DNA of 64,000 nucleotides from Jeotgalibacillus malaysiensis (lineage in GTDB: Bacteria > Bacillota > Bacilli > Bacillales > Jeotgalibacillaceae): contig CP009416.1 of NCBI GenBank assembly GCA_000818095.1, forward strand, positions 1,224,501 to 1,288,500, given 5' to 3'. The notes beneath the pieces were generated by a model. The model had not been told where the DNA came from, did no database searches, and saw only the letters and a list, made by a program, of their open reading frames with translations. This document shows positions 16,926 to 25,374 of this stretch, piece after piece (position 1 is the stretch's first letter; each line of letters opens with the position of its first letter). Position numbers and translations under genes: made by a program.

Positions 16926-16954
16926 TTGATTACATCACTTTACTCCGTTATAAT
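16926..16954 (+). promoter_or_regulatory. Sigma-A promoter of lcfB
   Basis: TTGATT (16926-16931), 17-nt spacer, TATAAT (16949-16954), near consensus. The FadR-like operator lies just downstream. Confidence 0.75.
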
Positions 16955-16987
16955 TAGTGTGAATATTCGCTTCTTTGTGAATTTTAA

Positions 16988-17005
16988 TGAATGACTGTTC
17001 ATTCA
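16988..17005. promoter_or_regulatory. FadR operator
   Basis: TGAATGACTGTTCATTCA, a palindrome (TGAATGA..TCATTCA) matching the Bacillus FadR (YsiA) consensus for fatty-acid degradation genes. It lies about 30 nt downstream of the lcfB start of transcription, so a roadblock relieved by long-chain acyl-CoA is expected. Confidence 0.8.
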
Positions 17006-17049
17006 CAAGACAGCGGATAGCTAACCAAACGTAAAAGGGGATGGATTGG

Positions 17050-18603
17050 TTGAATTTATCAAATCGTTTACAGGAAGCTGCTGAGCAGTTTGCCGGTAAG
17101 ACTGCCTATCATTTTTTAGATCAGTCAGCTACATACGCTGAACTCAACGGTGCTGTAAATAAAATGGCGAATTACTTCGACAGTATTGGCATCAAAAAAG
17201 GGGACCACGTTGGATTATTACTTGGAAATTCACCGCATTTTGTGATCGCGATGTATGCTGCGCTCAGAACAGGTGCTACAGTGATCCCGATTAATCCGAT
17301 TTACACGCCGGATGAGATTGCTTATATCATTCGTGATGGGGACGTCAAAGCAATTGTCGCACTTGATCTGCTGCTGCCGCTAATTGAAAAAGCACATGCT
17401 GCACTGCCTTCAGTTGCTCATTATGTTGTGTGTGAAACAGAGCAGGGGACAGCTGAAAAGCTTGAAGCACTGCCGGAAGAAGTGAAAGGGAAGGTCATCG
17501 CATTTACACAGGCAATCGGTACACAGCAGCCTGTATTCAAAGGGCCTGAATTAAATGAAGATGATACTGCCATTATTCTTTATACGTCAGGTACAACCGG
17601 GAAACCAAAAGGTGCTATGCTTTCGCATAAAAACGTTTATTCAAACGCGAAAGATGTAGCTGAATACCTTGATATTACAAAGGATGACCGCGTCGTTACA
17701 ACGCTTCCGATGTTCCATGTGTTCGCACTGACAGTTGTTTTGAATGCACCGCTGATCAACGGTGGAACGATGCTCATTGTTCCGAGATTCAGCCCGAAGG
17801 ATGTATTTGATGTTGTGGAAAAATACAAGGCAACTGTTTTTGCAGGCGTGCCGACGATGTATAATTTCCTGCTTCAGTATCCTGAAGCAGACGGTAGCAG
17901 CTTCAAAAGTGTGCGTCTGTGCATCTCAGGTGGAGCTTCAATGCCTGTTGCACTGCTCGAAAACTTTGAAAACAAGTTCAATGTAAGAGTTTCAGAGGGT
18001 TATGGTCTCTCAGAAGCTTCACCTGTAACTTGCTTCAATCCGCTTGACCGTGACCGTAAAGCCGGCTCGATCGGCACAACGATTACAAACGTTGAAAATA
18101 AAGTCGTCAACGAACTGGGTGAGGAAGTACCGGTTGGTGAAGTAGGTGAGCTAATCGTTAAGGGACCGAATGTAATGAAGGGGTATTACAAGATGCCTGA
18201 AGAAACTGAAGTGACAATCCGCGACGGCTGGTTGTATACAGGTGACCTTGCTAAGCAGGATGAAGAAGGCTACTTCTATATCGTTGACCGTAAAAAGGAT
18301 ATGGTGATTGTCGGCGGATATAATGTCTACCCGCGTGAAGTGGAAGAAGTTCTTTACACGCACCCCGCTGTTGTTGAGGCGGCTGTTGTCGGTGTACCGG
18401 ATCCAAACTTCGGCGAAGCCGTTCATGCATACGTCGTGCTGAAAGATCAGTCCGTTACGAAGGATGATCTGCTCTCGTTCTGTGCTGAAAAACTAGCCAA
18501 GTATAAGGTGCCGACAGTGGTTGAATTCATTGAAGAGTTACCTAAGAATACGACAGGTAAAATTTTGAGAAGAGCATTGCGTGATCAGGTGAAGCAGTCA
18601 TAG
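17050..18603 (+). CDS. lcfB: Long-chain acyl-CoA synthetase LcfB
   Basis: 517-residue AMP-forming ligase: P-loop-like [11 protein letters not shown] (about 178-188), [10 protein letters not shown] (about 318-327), GWLYTGDLA, and the catalytic Lys in the C-terminal NTTGKILRR. It activates fatty acids to acyl-CoA for beta-oxidation. The ATG at 17041 touches the AAGGGG site, so TTG at 17050, giving the family-typical start MNLSNRL, is favoured. The FadR box upstream supports the catabolic role. Order lplJ-lcfB matches Bacillus yhfJ-yhfL with yhfK missing. Confidence 0.93.
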   Translation: MNLSNRLQEAAEQFAGKTAYHFLDQSATYAELNGAVNKMANYFDSIGIKKGDHVGLLLGNSPHFVIAMYAALRTGATVIPINPIYTPDEIAYIIRDGDVKAIVALDLLLPLIEKAHAALPSVAHYVVCETEQGTAEKLEALPEEVKGKVIAFTQAIGTQQPVFKGPELNEDDTAIILYTSGTTGKPKGAMLSHKNVYSNAKDVAEYLDITKDDRVVTTLPMFHVFALTVVLNAPLINGGTMLIVPRFSPKDVFDVVEKYKATVFAGVPTMYNFLLQYPEADGSSFKSVRLCISGGASMPVALLENFENKFNVRVSEGYGLSEASPVTCFNPLDRDRKAGSIGTTITNVENKVVNELGEEVPVGEVGELIVKGPNVMKGYYKMPEETEVTIRDGWLYTGDLAKQDEEGYFYIVDRKKDMVIVGGYNVYPREVEEVLYTHPAVVEAAVVGVPDPNFGEAVHAYVVLKDQSVTKDDLLSFCAEKLAKYKVPTVVEFIEELPKNTTGKILRRALRDQVKQS

Positions 18604-18641
18604 CAGGTTAGCATTTTTCGGGAAATGGGGGGAGAGGGGAT

Positions 18642-18815
18642 GTGACCGGAAAATCGTTGGGTGTGACCGGAAAATTTCCGGGCGTGACCCGAAATATCTG
18701 TAAGCTGACCGCAGATATCAGCGGTCAGAAACACGTGACCTGAAAAAAAGCACACGTGACCTGAGATTTCCCCAACGTGACCCGAAATATGCCCGGTATG
18801 ACCTCAAATCCAATC
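18642..18815. repeat. 21-bp-period tandem array of GTGACC units
   Basis: Eight degenerate units begin GTGACC(C/G/T)GAAA or similar at 18642, 18663, 18684, 18705, then after a 30-nt unit at 18735, 18756, 18777 and 18798. The spacing is exactly 21 within each block of four. The fourth unit contains a perfect 8-bp hairpin CTGACCGC-AGATATCA-GCGGTCAG; the second contains CCGGAAAATTTCCGG. No coding frame spans it. It lies in the convergent gap 18604-18879. Confidence 0.75.
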
Positions 18816-18837
18816 AAAAGAAAAACGGATCAAATAA

Positions 18838-18871
18838 AAAACCACTCCAGCGATCAGTCTGGAGTGGTTTT
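18838..18871. terminator. Bidirectional terminator between lcfB and the UbiB-kinase operon
   Basis: ACCACTCCAG / CTGGAGTGGT stem, 8-nt loop, with A- and T-tracts on both sides. Confidence 0.85.
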
Positions 18872-18879
18872 TCATGATC

Positions 18880-19131
18880 CTACATATTCGGCTTCTTATA
18901 CCCAGCAAAAAATCTCAAAATCAAATTAAAAGGAAACAGAATCGGATAACCGGCAACATCCGCTTTTCTCAAAAACTCAATGAATGAAAGCTTAACCTGG
19001 CGCTGCTGCTGGATTTTTTCTTTATTCCCGCGCACTGTCACTCTATAGCCGTCTTCAAGTCCTTCAAGCTTAGCCTCAAAAGGTCCTTTTGCGCCTTTGC
19101 GTTCACGTTCAACTTTTGGTTCTTCCATCAT
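18880..19131 (-). CDS. Small unknown protein coupled to the UbiB-like kinase
   Basis: 83 residues: a charged N-terminal half (EEPKVERERKGAKG, then a beta-like stretch GYRVTVRGNKEK) and a C-terminal hydrophobic patch (about 63-77, ILFPFNLILRFF) that could associate with the membrane. The ATG at 19131 is eight bases after GAGGAG located inside the end of the upstream kinase gene; a GTG at 19140 overlaps the kinase stop. Coupled translation suggests a partner of the kinase. I do not recognise the family; phasin-like proteins beside UbiB genes come to mind, but the sequence does not prove it. Confidence 0.65.
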   Translation of the reverse strand: MMEEPKVERERKGAKGPFEAKLEGLEDGYRVTVRGNKEKIQQQRQVKLSFIEFLRKADVAGYPILFPFNLILRFFAGYKKPNM

Positions 19132-19136
19132 GCCAT

Positions 19137-20765
19137 TCACTCCTCATAGTCATTTTGAATTTTTTTGGATAATGCGCTTACCCGGATCAGACCGAATAAA
19201 GTGAGTAATCCTGCACCGCCTGCAATCAGCCATTCCTCAAGGAAGACTGCGCCGTGAAGGGCAGTGAATGGGATCAGTGTGAAATAGACTGTTTCACGCC
19301 GTCTCCCTGCGAGGTCCTTCATCCGGCTGTCTTTTTTGCGGTATGCTTCCATTGATCTTCTGTAGCGTTTCGGTTCTTCAAGTGCATCAAGTAATTTTGA
19401 AGGAGCGGACAGATAGGGCTGAATTGTTCTCAGCACTGTTTGTCCAATATTGCCTTCTCCTCCGCGCTCAGTCGCCCAGCGGACAATCGTTGGGCGTGCC
19501 ATTTCAATAAAGTCAGCTTCAGGATAGATTGTATAAATGACGCCTGTAAAAGTGGAGAGCGCTCTGCCGAAGAATGCGAATTCAGTTGGCAGCTGGATCG
19601 GCTGGGTTCTGACGATATCCTGCACGTCTTCAAGCAGCTTTTCCATCATCAGGCTTTCCCCGTCCTGCCAGTCACCACTTTTGTAGACAGCTACGACGCG
19701 TTCGACAATCTCTTCAAGAATATTTTTATCTGCTGAAGGCAGAAGAAACTTCATATCTTCAAGGGCACTGACAACTTCGCCGTACCGTTCAAAGATGACG
19801 CCTTCAACAGCACGCTGTACAGCTTCAGCATCATTTTTACGAATGACACCTACCATTCCGAAGTCAATCAGTACAATGGTGCCGTCAGACTTGATCAGAA
19901 TATTGCCGCCGTGCGGATCCGCATGAAACATGCCTTCATTTAACAGTTGATCTACAAATAACAGAAGCAATCTCTCCGCCAGGTCTTCACGATTCAGTTC
20001 GTGCTTATCAAGAAAGGAGAGATCAGTAATTTTAGATCCTTCAATCCATTCCATCACAAGCACGCGGCGGGTTGTGTATTCTTCATAGTATCTTGGGACG
20101 ATCACGCCTTCAGTGTCTTTGAAGCGCTCACCGAAAGCTACCCCGTTTTGCAGCTCTTTCTTAAAGTTCAGCTCATCACCAATGACATTGACCATTTCAC
20201 TATACAGTGCGTTAAGGTCCGCCTGCTTACCGAACTTTGTAAATTTCTTAGCAAGCCAGATCACAATTTTCATCGCTTTAAAATCTGTGCGGATAATGTA
20301 ATCAATACCCGGCCGCTGAACTTTAATTGCAACAGAATCACCGTTATGTAGCCATGCGTGGTAAACGTCTCCGATAGAGGCTGAAGCTACAGGCTTTTCT
20401 GAAATTTTGTGGACCATCTCACCGTAGGCTGTGTTCCATTCATCTTCAATCACTTTTTTCGCTTTATCCCATGGAACCGGTGGTACGCGGTCAGTCAGTC
20501 CTTCAAGCTCAATAATAAAGGACCTGGGCATAATATCCGCTCTTGTAGACAGAAACTGCCCGACCTTGATCATGAGTCCTTCAAGCTTTAATGCAGTCTT
20601 TTTATATTCCCGCGCCTGTTTACCGGCAAGGTCTGACCATTTCTTTTCTACTGTCGGGTCCCATCTGCCGCGGTATCTGCGGTTGAAAAAATACACCTGC
20701 AGAAAGAACTTAACAGCCATGGTTACAATTTTATAAATGCGGTAAGCAGCTACTTTTTTCGTCAC
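19137..20765 (-). CDS. ABC1/UbiB-family atypical kinase
   Basis: About 542 residues. UbiB-family hallmarks are the KxGQ motif KVGQF (about 67-71), the A-rich ASASIGDVYHA loop in place of a normal P-loop, FHADPHGGNI (catalytic loop, about 292-301) and DFG (about 308-310). The C-terminus has two hydrophobic segments (about 490-530), so it is probably membrane-anchored. The family acts as ATPases/kinases for isoprenoid lipid or quinone metabolism; Bacillota use menaquinone, so the role here is uncertain. The GTG at 20765 is preferred, five bases after AGAAGG. Followed by the small coupled protein. Confidence 0.88.
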   Translation of the reverse strand: MTKKVAAYRIYKIVTMAVKFFLQVYFFNRRYRGRWDPTVEKKWSDLAGKQAREYKKTALKLEGLMIKVGQFLSTRADIMPRSFIIELEGLTDRVPPVPWDKAKKVIEDEWNTAYGEMVHKISEKPVASASIGDVYHAWLHNGDSVAIKVQRPGIDYIIRTDFKAMKIVIWLAKKFTKFGKQADLNALYSEMVNVIGDELNFKKELQNGVAFGERFKDTEGVIVPRYYEEYTTRRVLVMEWIEGSKITDLSFLDKHELNREDLAERLLLLFVDQLLNEGMFHADPHGGNILIKSDGTIVLIDFGMVGVIRKNDAEAVQRAVEGVIFERYGEVVSALEDMKFLLPSADKNILEEIVERVVAVYKSGDWQDGESLMMEKLLEDVQDIVRTQPIQLPTEFAFFGRALSTFTGVIYTIYPEADFIEMARPTIVRWATERGGEGNIGQTVLRTIQPYLSAPSKLLDALEEPKRYRRSMEAYRKKDSRMKDLAGRRRETVYFTLIPFTALHGAVFLEEWLIAGGAGLLTLFGLIRVSALSKKIQNDYEE

Positions 20766-20910
20766 AAACACCTTCTCTCATGCCTTCAATCAGCTAATTA
20801 CAGTTTACCACGCGGGCTTAAAACTAAACGGATATGAATGTGCAGGAAGCGTGAACGAGTGCTACAATATGTAAATGAAAGTGCTTACATATTTTGAGGA
20901 GGATTCATTC

Positions 20911-21687
20911 ATGGAGACAATCAAACTTGAACAAAAAAACGGGATTGCAACAATTACTTTAAACCGTCCGGAAGCAATGAATGCATTTAATTATCAGATG
21001 CTGTCTGAGCTTGGACAGACAGCTGAAGCTTTAAGAATTAATCCAGACGTCAGGGTCGTTGTAATCCGGGGATCAGGGGATAAAGCGTTCAGCGTTGGAG
21101 CAGATCTGAAGGAAAGAAAGACGCTGACTGAACAGCAGGTAAAGCGGAATATTTATAAAATCGGTGAGGTTTTCAGTACGATTGAAGCACTGCCGCAGCC
21201 TGTTATTGCCGAGATCAACGGACATGCTTTTGGAGGCGGAATGGAACTTGCACTTGCGTGTGATTTCAGAATAGCTGACAAAGAAGCGAAAATGGGACTG
21301 ACGGAAACAAGTCTTGCGATTATCCCTGGAGCAGGAGGCACACAGCGGCTTCCGAGGATCATCGGTGAAGCTAAAGCGCTTGAGCTGATTTTGACTGCAA
21401 AACGCTTTACCGGAGCCGATGCATACAGCTATGGGTTACTCACTAAAGCGGTTGATAAAGGTTCACTACATGATGAAGTCATCACATTTGCTGAAGCGAT
21501 GCTTGCAAATGGGCCGATTGCGCTTCAGCAGGCGAAGTACGCAATTAAAGCTGGTATGAACGCAGACCTTCAGACAGGGTTAAAAATCGAGAGAAAAGCT
21601 TACGAGATTACGATCCCGACAGAAGACAGGGTAGAAGCGCTGATTGCGTTTTCTGAGAAGAGAAGGCCTGAATTTAAGGGGAAATAA
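20911..21687 (+). CDS. Enoyl-CoA hydratase/isomerase family protein
   Basis: 258-residue crotonase-fold protein. The oxyanion-hole loops SVGADLKE (about 63-70) and GHAFGGGMELALACDFRIA (about 104-122) are present, as is the catalytic Glu region GLTETSLAIIPGAGGTQRLPR (roughly 135-155). Typical substrates are 2-enoyl-CoAs of beta-oxidation or branched-chain acid breakdown; paralogues are too similar to choose. The ATG at 20911 has a perfect GAGGAGG. No FadR box was seen upstream. Monocistronic with its own terminator. Confidence 0.88.
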   Translation: METIKLEQKNGIATITLNRPEAMNAFNYQMLSELGQTAEALRINPDVRVVVIRGSGDKAFSVGADLKERKTLTEQQVKRNIYKIGEVFSTIEALPQPVIAEINGHAFGGGMELALACDFRIADKEAKMGLTETSLAIIPGAGGTQRLPRIIGEAKALELILTAKRFTGADAYSYGLLTKAVDKGSLHDEVITFAEAMLANGPIALQQAKYAIKAGMNADLQTGLKIERKAYEITIPTEDRVEALIAFSEKRRPEFKGK

Positions 21688-21697
21688 ATATGATAAA

Positions 21698-21734
21698 AAG
21701 AAAGCTCATTTTTCTCAGAAAAATGAGCTTTCTT
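21698..21734. terminator. Shared terminator of the enoyl-CoA hydratase and cupin-regulator genes
   Basis: Perfect 16-bp arms AAGAAAGCTCATTTTT and complement around a 5-nt loop. T-rich on the minus side, and usable on both strands. Confidence 0.85.
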
Positions 21735-21744
21735 CATGCGGCAG

Positions 21745-22302
21745 TTATCCTTCATTATAGTGGATCACCATCTGACAAACTGTACGCTGGTCAGCTTTAT
21801 TATGATAGTCATGAGGCTGATCAGCTTTAAATCGGATTGAATCACCGCTTTTGAGCGTATAATCATTTCCTGAAACGGTGATGATCAATTCTCCCTCAAT
21901 CACTGTCATATACTCTTCAACACCGCTCCCATGACTTTCACTGTGATAGTGACAGCCGGGGTCGAGTTCAACTCTATAACCTTCCCACTGCCTGACAGGG
22001 TCAAAAGTGAAGATCGGATAAACACGGTATCGCCCGTTATCTTCTTCGAGCATCTCAACTGCTTCAGCACGGATCACTGTGACATCACTCACAGGGGCAG
22101 CAAGCAGTGAGGAAAAAGATATTTTTAAGCCATTCGCAATTTTCCAGATCGTTCCTACAGACGGATTGGCATCTCCGCGTTCAATCTGGCCAAGCATTGC
22201 TTTACTGACGCCAGTCAACAGTGCAAGTCTGTCGAGAGAAAGGTCTCTGTTTTTCCTGAGCAGCCGGAGATTACCACCGAGCTGTTTTTTTATTTCGTCC
22301 AA
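21745..22302 (-). CDS. XRE-family regulator with C-terminal cupin domain
   Basis: About 185 residues. An N-terminal Cro/CI-type helix-turn-helix (about 12-66: LRLLRKNRDLSLDRLA, SKAMLGQIERGDANPSVGTIWKIA) joins a C-terminal cupin_2 domain (about 105-183) with histidines CHYHSESHGSGVEEY and PHDYHN that could bind metal or a small effector. Such proteins often repress a divergent transporter; here that is azlCD. TTG 22302 is favoured because it lies eight bases after GAGAGG; GTG 22311 overlaps the site. The 34-bp palindrome between the genes is its likely operator. Confidence 0.85.
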   Translation of the reverse strand: MDEIKKQLGGNLRLLRKNRDLSLDRLALLTGVSKAMLGQIERGDANPSVGTIWKIANGLKISFSSLLAAPVSDVTVIRAEAVEMLEEDNGRYRVYPIFTFDPVRQWEGYRVELDPGCHYHSESHGSGVEEYMTVIEGELIITVSGNDYTLKSGDSIRFKADQPHDYHNKADQRTVCQMVIHYNEG

Positions 22303-22322
22303 AAAAGTCACCTCTCCGGTTG

Positions 22323-22356
22323 TTTATTATATTGTACAAATGTACAATATAATAAA
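22323..22356. promoter_or_regulatory. 34-bp perfect palindromic operator between azlC and its regulator
   Basis: Two 16-bp arms (TTTATTATATTGTACA and its exact complement) flank a central AA. The arms contain TATAAT in both directions, so a bound dimer would cover both divergent -10 elements. Confidence 0.75.
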
Positions 22357-22413
22357 ATTATCTCATTGCATTTATTGTAAACGATTCATGCTGAAAGAGA
22401 AAGGGGTTTATCA

Positions 22414-23133
22414 ATGCAAATGGCTGCAGTCAGTGAACAGAAATCAGGCTTCAGAGCGGGTATGAAAGCAGGCACCAGTATTGCGGTCGGTTATTTGCCG
22501 GTTGCACTTACATTTGGACTGCTTGCAAAAACAACAGGACTTACTTTATTTGAATCAGTATTAATGAGCCTGCTCGTATTTGCAGGGGCGGCACAATATA
22601 TTTCATTATCACTGATCGCAGCAGGGGCTGGAGCTGCTGTGATTATCTTTAATACATTTATCGTGAATATCCGTCACTTTTTAATGTCAGCTTCTTTAAA
22701 CGAAAAGATGGAGCCTGAAACGCGTGCAAAGAAATCGATCTATGCATTCGGGCTGACTGATGAAACTTTTACAGTCATTGCAACAAGAGAAGGAAAGACA
22801 TCAACCGGCTTTGCGTTCGGCGTCATGCTGGTAGCGTATGGCAGCTGGGTTGTAAATACCGGGATTGGTCATGTCATTGGTGCGAGTCTGCCTGAGTTTT
22901 TGCAGCAGGCGATGTCAATTGCACTGTACGCAATGTTTGTCGGTCTATTGGTTCCTTCGTTAAAGAAGGAAATGAAAGTAGTCTATCTTGCAGGACTCGC
23001 TGCTGCATTGAATAGCGCTTTTACACTGAGCGGCCTGCTTGATACAGGCTGGGCGATCGCTGCATCAACATTAATTTCTGCGATTGCAGTTGAAATCATG
23101 ACAGGACTCAGAAAGGGGGCACGGCTGGAATGA
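22414..23133 (+). CDS. azlC: Branched-chain amino acid exporter large subunit AzlC
   Basis: 239-residue AzlC/YgaZ-type membrane protein with about seven or eight spans. Conserved features are GYLPVALTFGLLA, FAGAAQYISL (about 56-65) and NIRHFLMSASL (about 90-100) and FGLTDETF. With AzlD it exports leucine-type amino acids or analogues. RBS AGAAAGGGG seven bases before the ATG. Ends overlap azlD by four bases (ATGA). Regulation is probably by the divergent XRE-cupin protein. Confidence 0.9.
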   Translation: MQMAAVSEQKSGFRAGMKAGTSIAVGYLPVALTFGLLAKTTGLTLFESVLMSLLVFAGAAQYISLSLIAAGAGAAVIIFNTFIVNIRHFLMSASLNEKMEPETRAKKSIYAFGLTDETFTVIATREGKTSTGFAFGVMLVAYGSWVVNTGIGHVIGASLPEFLQQAMSIALYAMFVGLLVPSLKKEMKVVYLAGLAAALNSAFTLSGLLDTGWAIAASTLISAIAVEIMTGLRKGARLE

Positions 23134-23432
23134 ATATGGTGCTGATTATTATTGGAATGGCCATTGTGACGTATATTCCACGGGTATTGCCGCTGACTGT
23201 TCTTGAGGGAAAAGAGCTGAATCCATTTTTTCAGGGCGTGTTGAAAAATATCCCTTATGCAGTCCTTGGTGCCCTTATTTTTCCCGGTGTTTTGTTTATT
23301 CAGGATGATATCTGGTTTGGCGTTGCCGGTGCAGCCGCTGCGTTTGCCCTGGCATTTCTCGGTGCTGATGTGATGTTTGTTGTGCTTGGTTCTATTGTGT
23401 TTCTATCTGTCTATATGCTGATAGGCGGCTGA
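23130..23432 (+). CDS. azlD: Branched-chain amino acid exporter small subunit AzlD
   Basis: 100-residue AzlD-family membrane protein with four predicted helices. The family motif YIPRVLPL near the N-terminus (about 12-19) and a mid-protein NIPYAVLGALIFPG stretch are typical. It starts within the azlC stop, so the two subunits are co-translated. Partner subunit of the exporter. Confidence 0.9.
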   Translation: MNMVLIIIGMAIVTYIPRVLPLTVLEGKELNPFFQGVLKNIPYAVLGALIFPGVLFIQDDIWFGVAGAAAAFALAFLGADVMFVVLGSIVFLSVYMLIGG

Positions 23433-23500
23433 GTGATTAATTCTTCTTCAATCAGGGAAAACATAAGGACAGTCAGCAGGCCCTTTTGGAGGAGAAAGAG

Positions 23501-24319
23501 ATGCTTAAAAACAGAATAAAGTATGCAGGGAGCCGCTTTTTTAAGGAAGGATATTACGATCATGCTGCGCAGACAGCCTATTATTTTATGCTGTCGCTAT
23601 TTCCTTTTTTAATTATGGTGGTCTCTAGTACAAGCTTTTTACCGTTCACTTCAACTGACTTAATTGAAGTGATCAGACCGTATGCACCGCAGGAAACGTA
23701 TGGACTGATCGAATCGAACTTAACAGCGATTCTCGATACAGGGCAGGGTACGATTATCTCAATCAGTTTCCTGTCAACGATGTGGCTTGCTTCAATGGCG
23801 ATTCAATCGCTGGTCCGGTCATTGACTGATATATATAAAATTAAGAGGCGTGAAAGTTATCTGAAGGGTCTTGTCAGCGATTTTTTCCTGACAATTGGTT
23901 TTGCGCTGATCTTACCGCTGACCATTTTGATTCCTTTAATTGAAAATGTGGTTCAGCGCATTGCAGAAGAAACCTTTTTATTCGAAGCAGGCTGGCTGGT
24001 GTTATGGACCCCAATCAGATGGAGCATTGGTACAGTCATTTTATTTATCTTCTTTTGGGTGCTTTACAGACACCTTCCAAAGCATGGTTTATCGTGGAAA
24101 GACGTACTTCCGGGAGCGATATTCGCGGTGATTTTCTGGCAGCTGATCTCTGAAGGCTTTTCACTGTTTGTTGGATACGGGAATTACCGTCAGCTATACG
24201 GTCAGCTCGCATCGGTTGTGATTATGATGATCTGGTTTTACCTGACAGCTGCTGTGTTATTGTTTGGAGCATTATTAAATGTATATGGCAAGGAAGGTAA
24301 GGAAAGGGGAAGTGAGTAA
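23501..24319 (+). CDS. YihY/BrkB-family membrane protein
   Basis: 272 residues with about six membrane spans. Family features: AAQTAYYFMLSLFPFLI near residues 24-40, TMWLASMAIQSLVRSLTDIYK (roughly 90-110), and the C-terminal YGQLASVVIMMIWFYL. Once annotated as RNase BN, the family is now regarded as membrane proteins of unclear function, perhaps transporters. The ATG at 23501 has GGAGGAG; upstream in-frame ATG is rejected. The stop overlaps the next gene start by one base. Confidence 0.85.
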   Translation: MLKNRIKYAGSRFFKEGYYDHAAQTAYYFMLSLFPFLIMVVSSTSFLPFTSTDLIEVIRPYAPQETYGLIESNLTAILDTGQGTIISISFLSTMWLASMAIQSLVRSLTDIYKIKRRESYLKGLVSDFFLTIGFALILPLTILIPLIENVVQRIAEETFLFEAGWLVLWTPIRWSIGTVILFIFFWVLYRHLPKHGLSWKDVLPGAIFAVIFWQLISEGFSLFVGYGNYRQLYGQLASVVIMMIWFYLTAAVLLFGALLNVYGKEGKERGSE

Positions 24320-24711
24320 TGTCCGCTGTTGTTTTATTTGATGGTGACTGTAATGTCTGTGACTGGAGCGTACAGTTTATTATGAAGCATGACCGCGCTG
24401 GCTATTTTCACTTTGCATCACTGCAGGGGGAAATTGGTCATAAAATGCGCTCAACATTTGAGGTGCCACCAATGATTGACTCTGTACTGCTGATCGAGCA
24501 GGACAAGTTATATACGAAATCTGACGCTGCACTGAGGATCTGCCGGTCACTTGATGGTCCGGTGAAGTTTTTATCACTGCTGCTGATTGTGCCGCGGCCA
24601 ATCCGTAACCTGGCGTACGATTCCTTTGCAAGAAACAGATTTCACTGGTTCGGGAAAAAGCAGGCATGTAAGCTGCCGACACCTGAAGAAAGACGCAGAC
24701 TGCTTGATTAG
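24319..24711 (+). CDS. DCC-family thiol-disulfide oxidoreductase-like protein (DUF393)
   Basis: 130 residues beginning with FDGDCNVCDWSV, the DxxCxxC motif (D10, C13, C16) that names the DCC family of thioredoxin-like proteins. A later conserved block (about 70-110: SDAALRICRSL, RPIRNLAYDSFARNR) matches. A redox role is predicted from the two cysteines; partners are unknown. Start overlaps the previous stop (TAATG), so it is coupled with the YihY-type gene. Confidence 0.87.
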   Translation: MSAVVLFDGDCNVCDWSVQFIMKHDRAGYFHFASLQGEIGHKMRSTFEVPPMIDSVLLIEQDKLYTKSDAALRICRSLDGPVKFLSLLLIVPRPIRNLAYDSFARNRFHWFGKKQACKLPTPEERRRLLD

Positions 24712-24722
24712 TCTGCGTTTTT
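24693..24722 (+). terminator. Terminator overlapping the DCC-protein stop codon
   Basis: ACGCAGACT / AGTCTGCGT stem with an 8-nt loop that contains the stop region, followed by TTTT. Confidence 0.75.
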
Positions 24723-24742
24723 AAATGAATTTCAAAAACCGT

Positions 24743-24790
24743 GCCGGATCATTCCTTCGCTTTCCGCATGGGTCTTCGGAATGATCCGGC
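24743..24790. repeat. Short hairpin remnant related to the dispersed repeat
   Basis: 13-bp arms GCCGGATCATTCC and complement enclose CTTCGCTTTCCGCATGG, recalling the GCTTTCCGC core of the longer copies. It could also act as a second terminator. Confidence 0.5.
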
Positions 24791-24810
24791 CCTTTTATTA
24801 CTTTTAAAAG

Positions 24811-25314
24811 TCAGGTGTTTCTTTCTTGTTTGTCATACATATCTTCAAGGATCAAATAACCCTTTGATTTTTTGAGCGGTACTCTGTATTCGTAGCAGTA
24901 GTCTTCTAAATGGTGGAAGAGGCCTTTATCATTATATCTGTAGAGCTTTAGGGAGCGTCCCTTATAAGTCTTAATGACAACTGCTTTCGCTGACCAATTC
25001 TCATGTGTGAATTGTATCCTGCTTACGTCTGAATGATTTAATTCCCTCGTACGCAGACGCCAATTAAACAAATGTGTACTGTGAATCAGCCGGCTGCTCT
25101 GAATTGAGAAAGTGTAGTGGGTGAAGAGAAGCAGAAAATGATAGAGAAAGATACCGATGAATAAATAGCGCCAAAAAAGTTCGTCCCATGAGAAATAAAG
25201 AAAAACAGCCATGAAAAACATAAAGAATAATGCGACGGAGCGGGGTTCTTTTGCTTTATATATTTTGGGGCTTTCCTGAACGTCTGCAGCTTCTGATACA
25301 TCTTTATTGTACAT
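24811..25314 (-). CDS. Membrane protein with a bacterial PH-like domain
   Basis: 167 residues: a cytoplasmic N-terminal tail, two adjacent helices (about 28-46 and 50-67), then a soluble beta-rich region (about 68-150: YTFSIQSSRLIHSTHLFNW, SRIQFTHENW, VVIKTYKGRSLKLY). This resembles the two-helix plus PH (DUF304-like) layout. The ribosome site GGAGGCC precedes the ATG. I do not recognise an orthologue; function is unknown. It follows a second small membrane-protein gene after a terminator, so is probably a separate unit. Confidence 0.65.
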   Translation of the reverse strand: MYNKDVSEAADVQESPKIYKAKEPRSVALFFMFFMAVFLYFSWDELFWRYLFIGIFLYHFLLLFTHYTFSIQSSRLIHSTHLFNWRLRTRELNHSDVSRIQFTHENWSAKAVVIKTYKGRSLKLYRYNDKGLFHHLEDYCYEYRVPLKKSKGYLILEDMYDKQERNT

Positions 25315-25374
25315 AACGGCCTCCAGTGAATCAGTTATGTTTCAATTCTAACATAACTGGAAACTGGTGGAATT

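Noticed and set aside
18642-18815. CRISPR array
   Set aside because: The period is 21 bp with the conserved part only about 10 bp. Repeats are degenerate and spacers too short; no cas gene is nearby.
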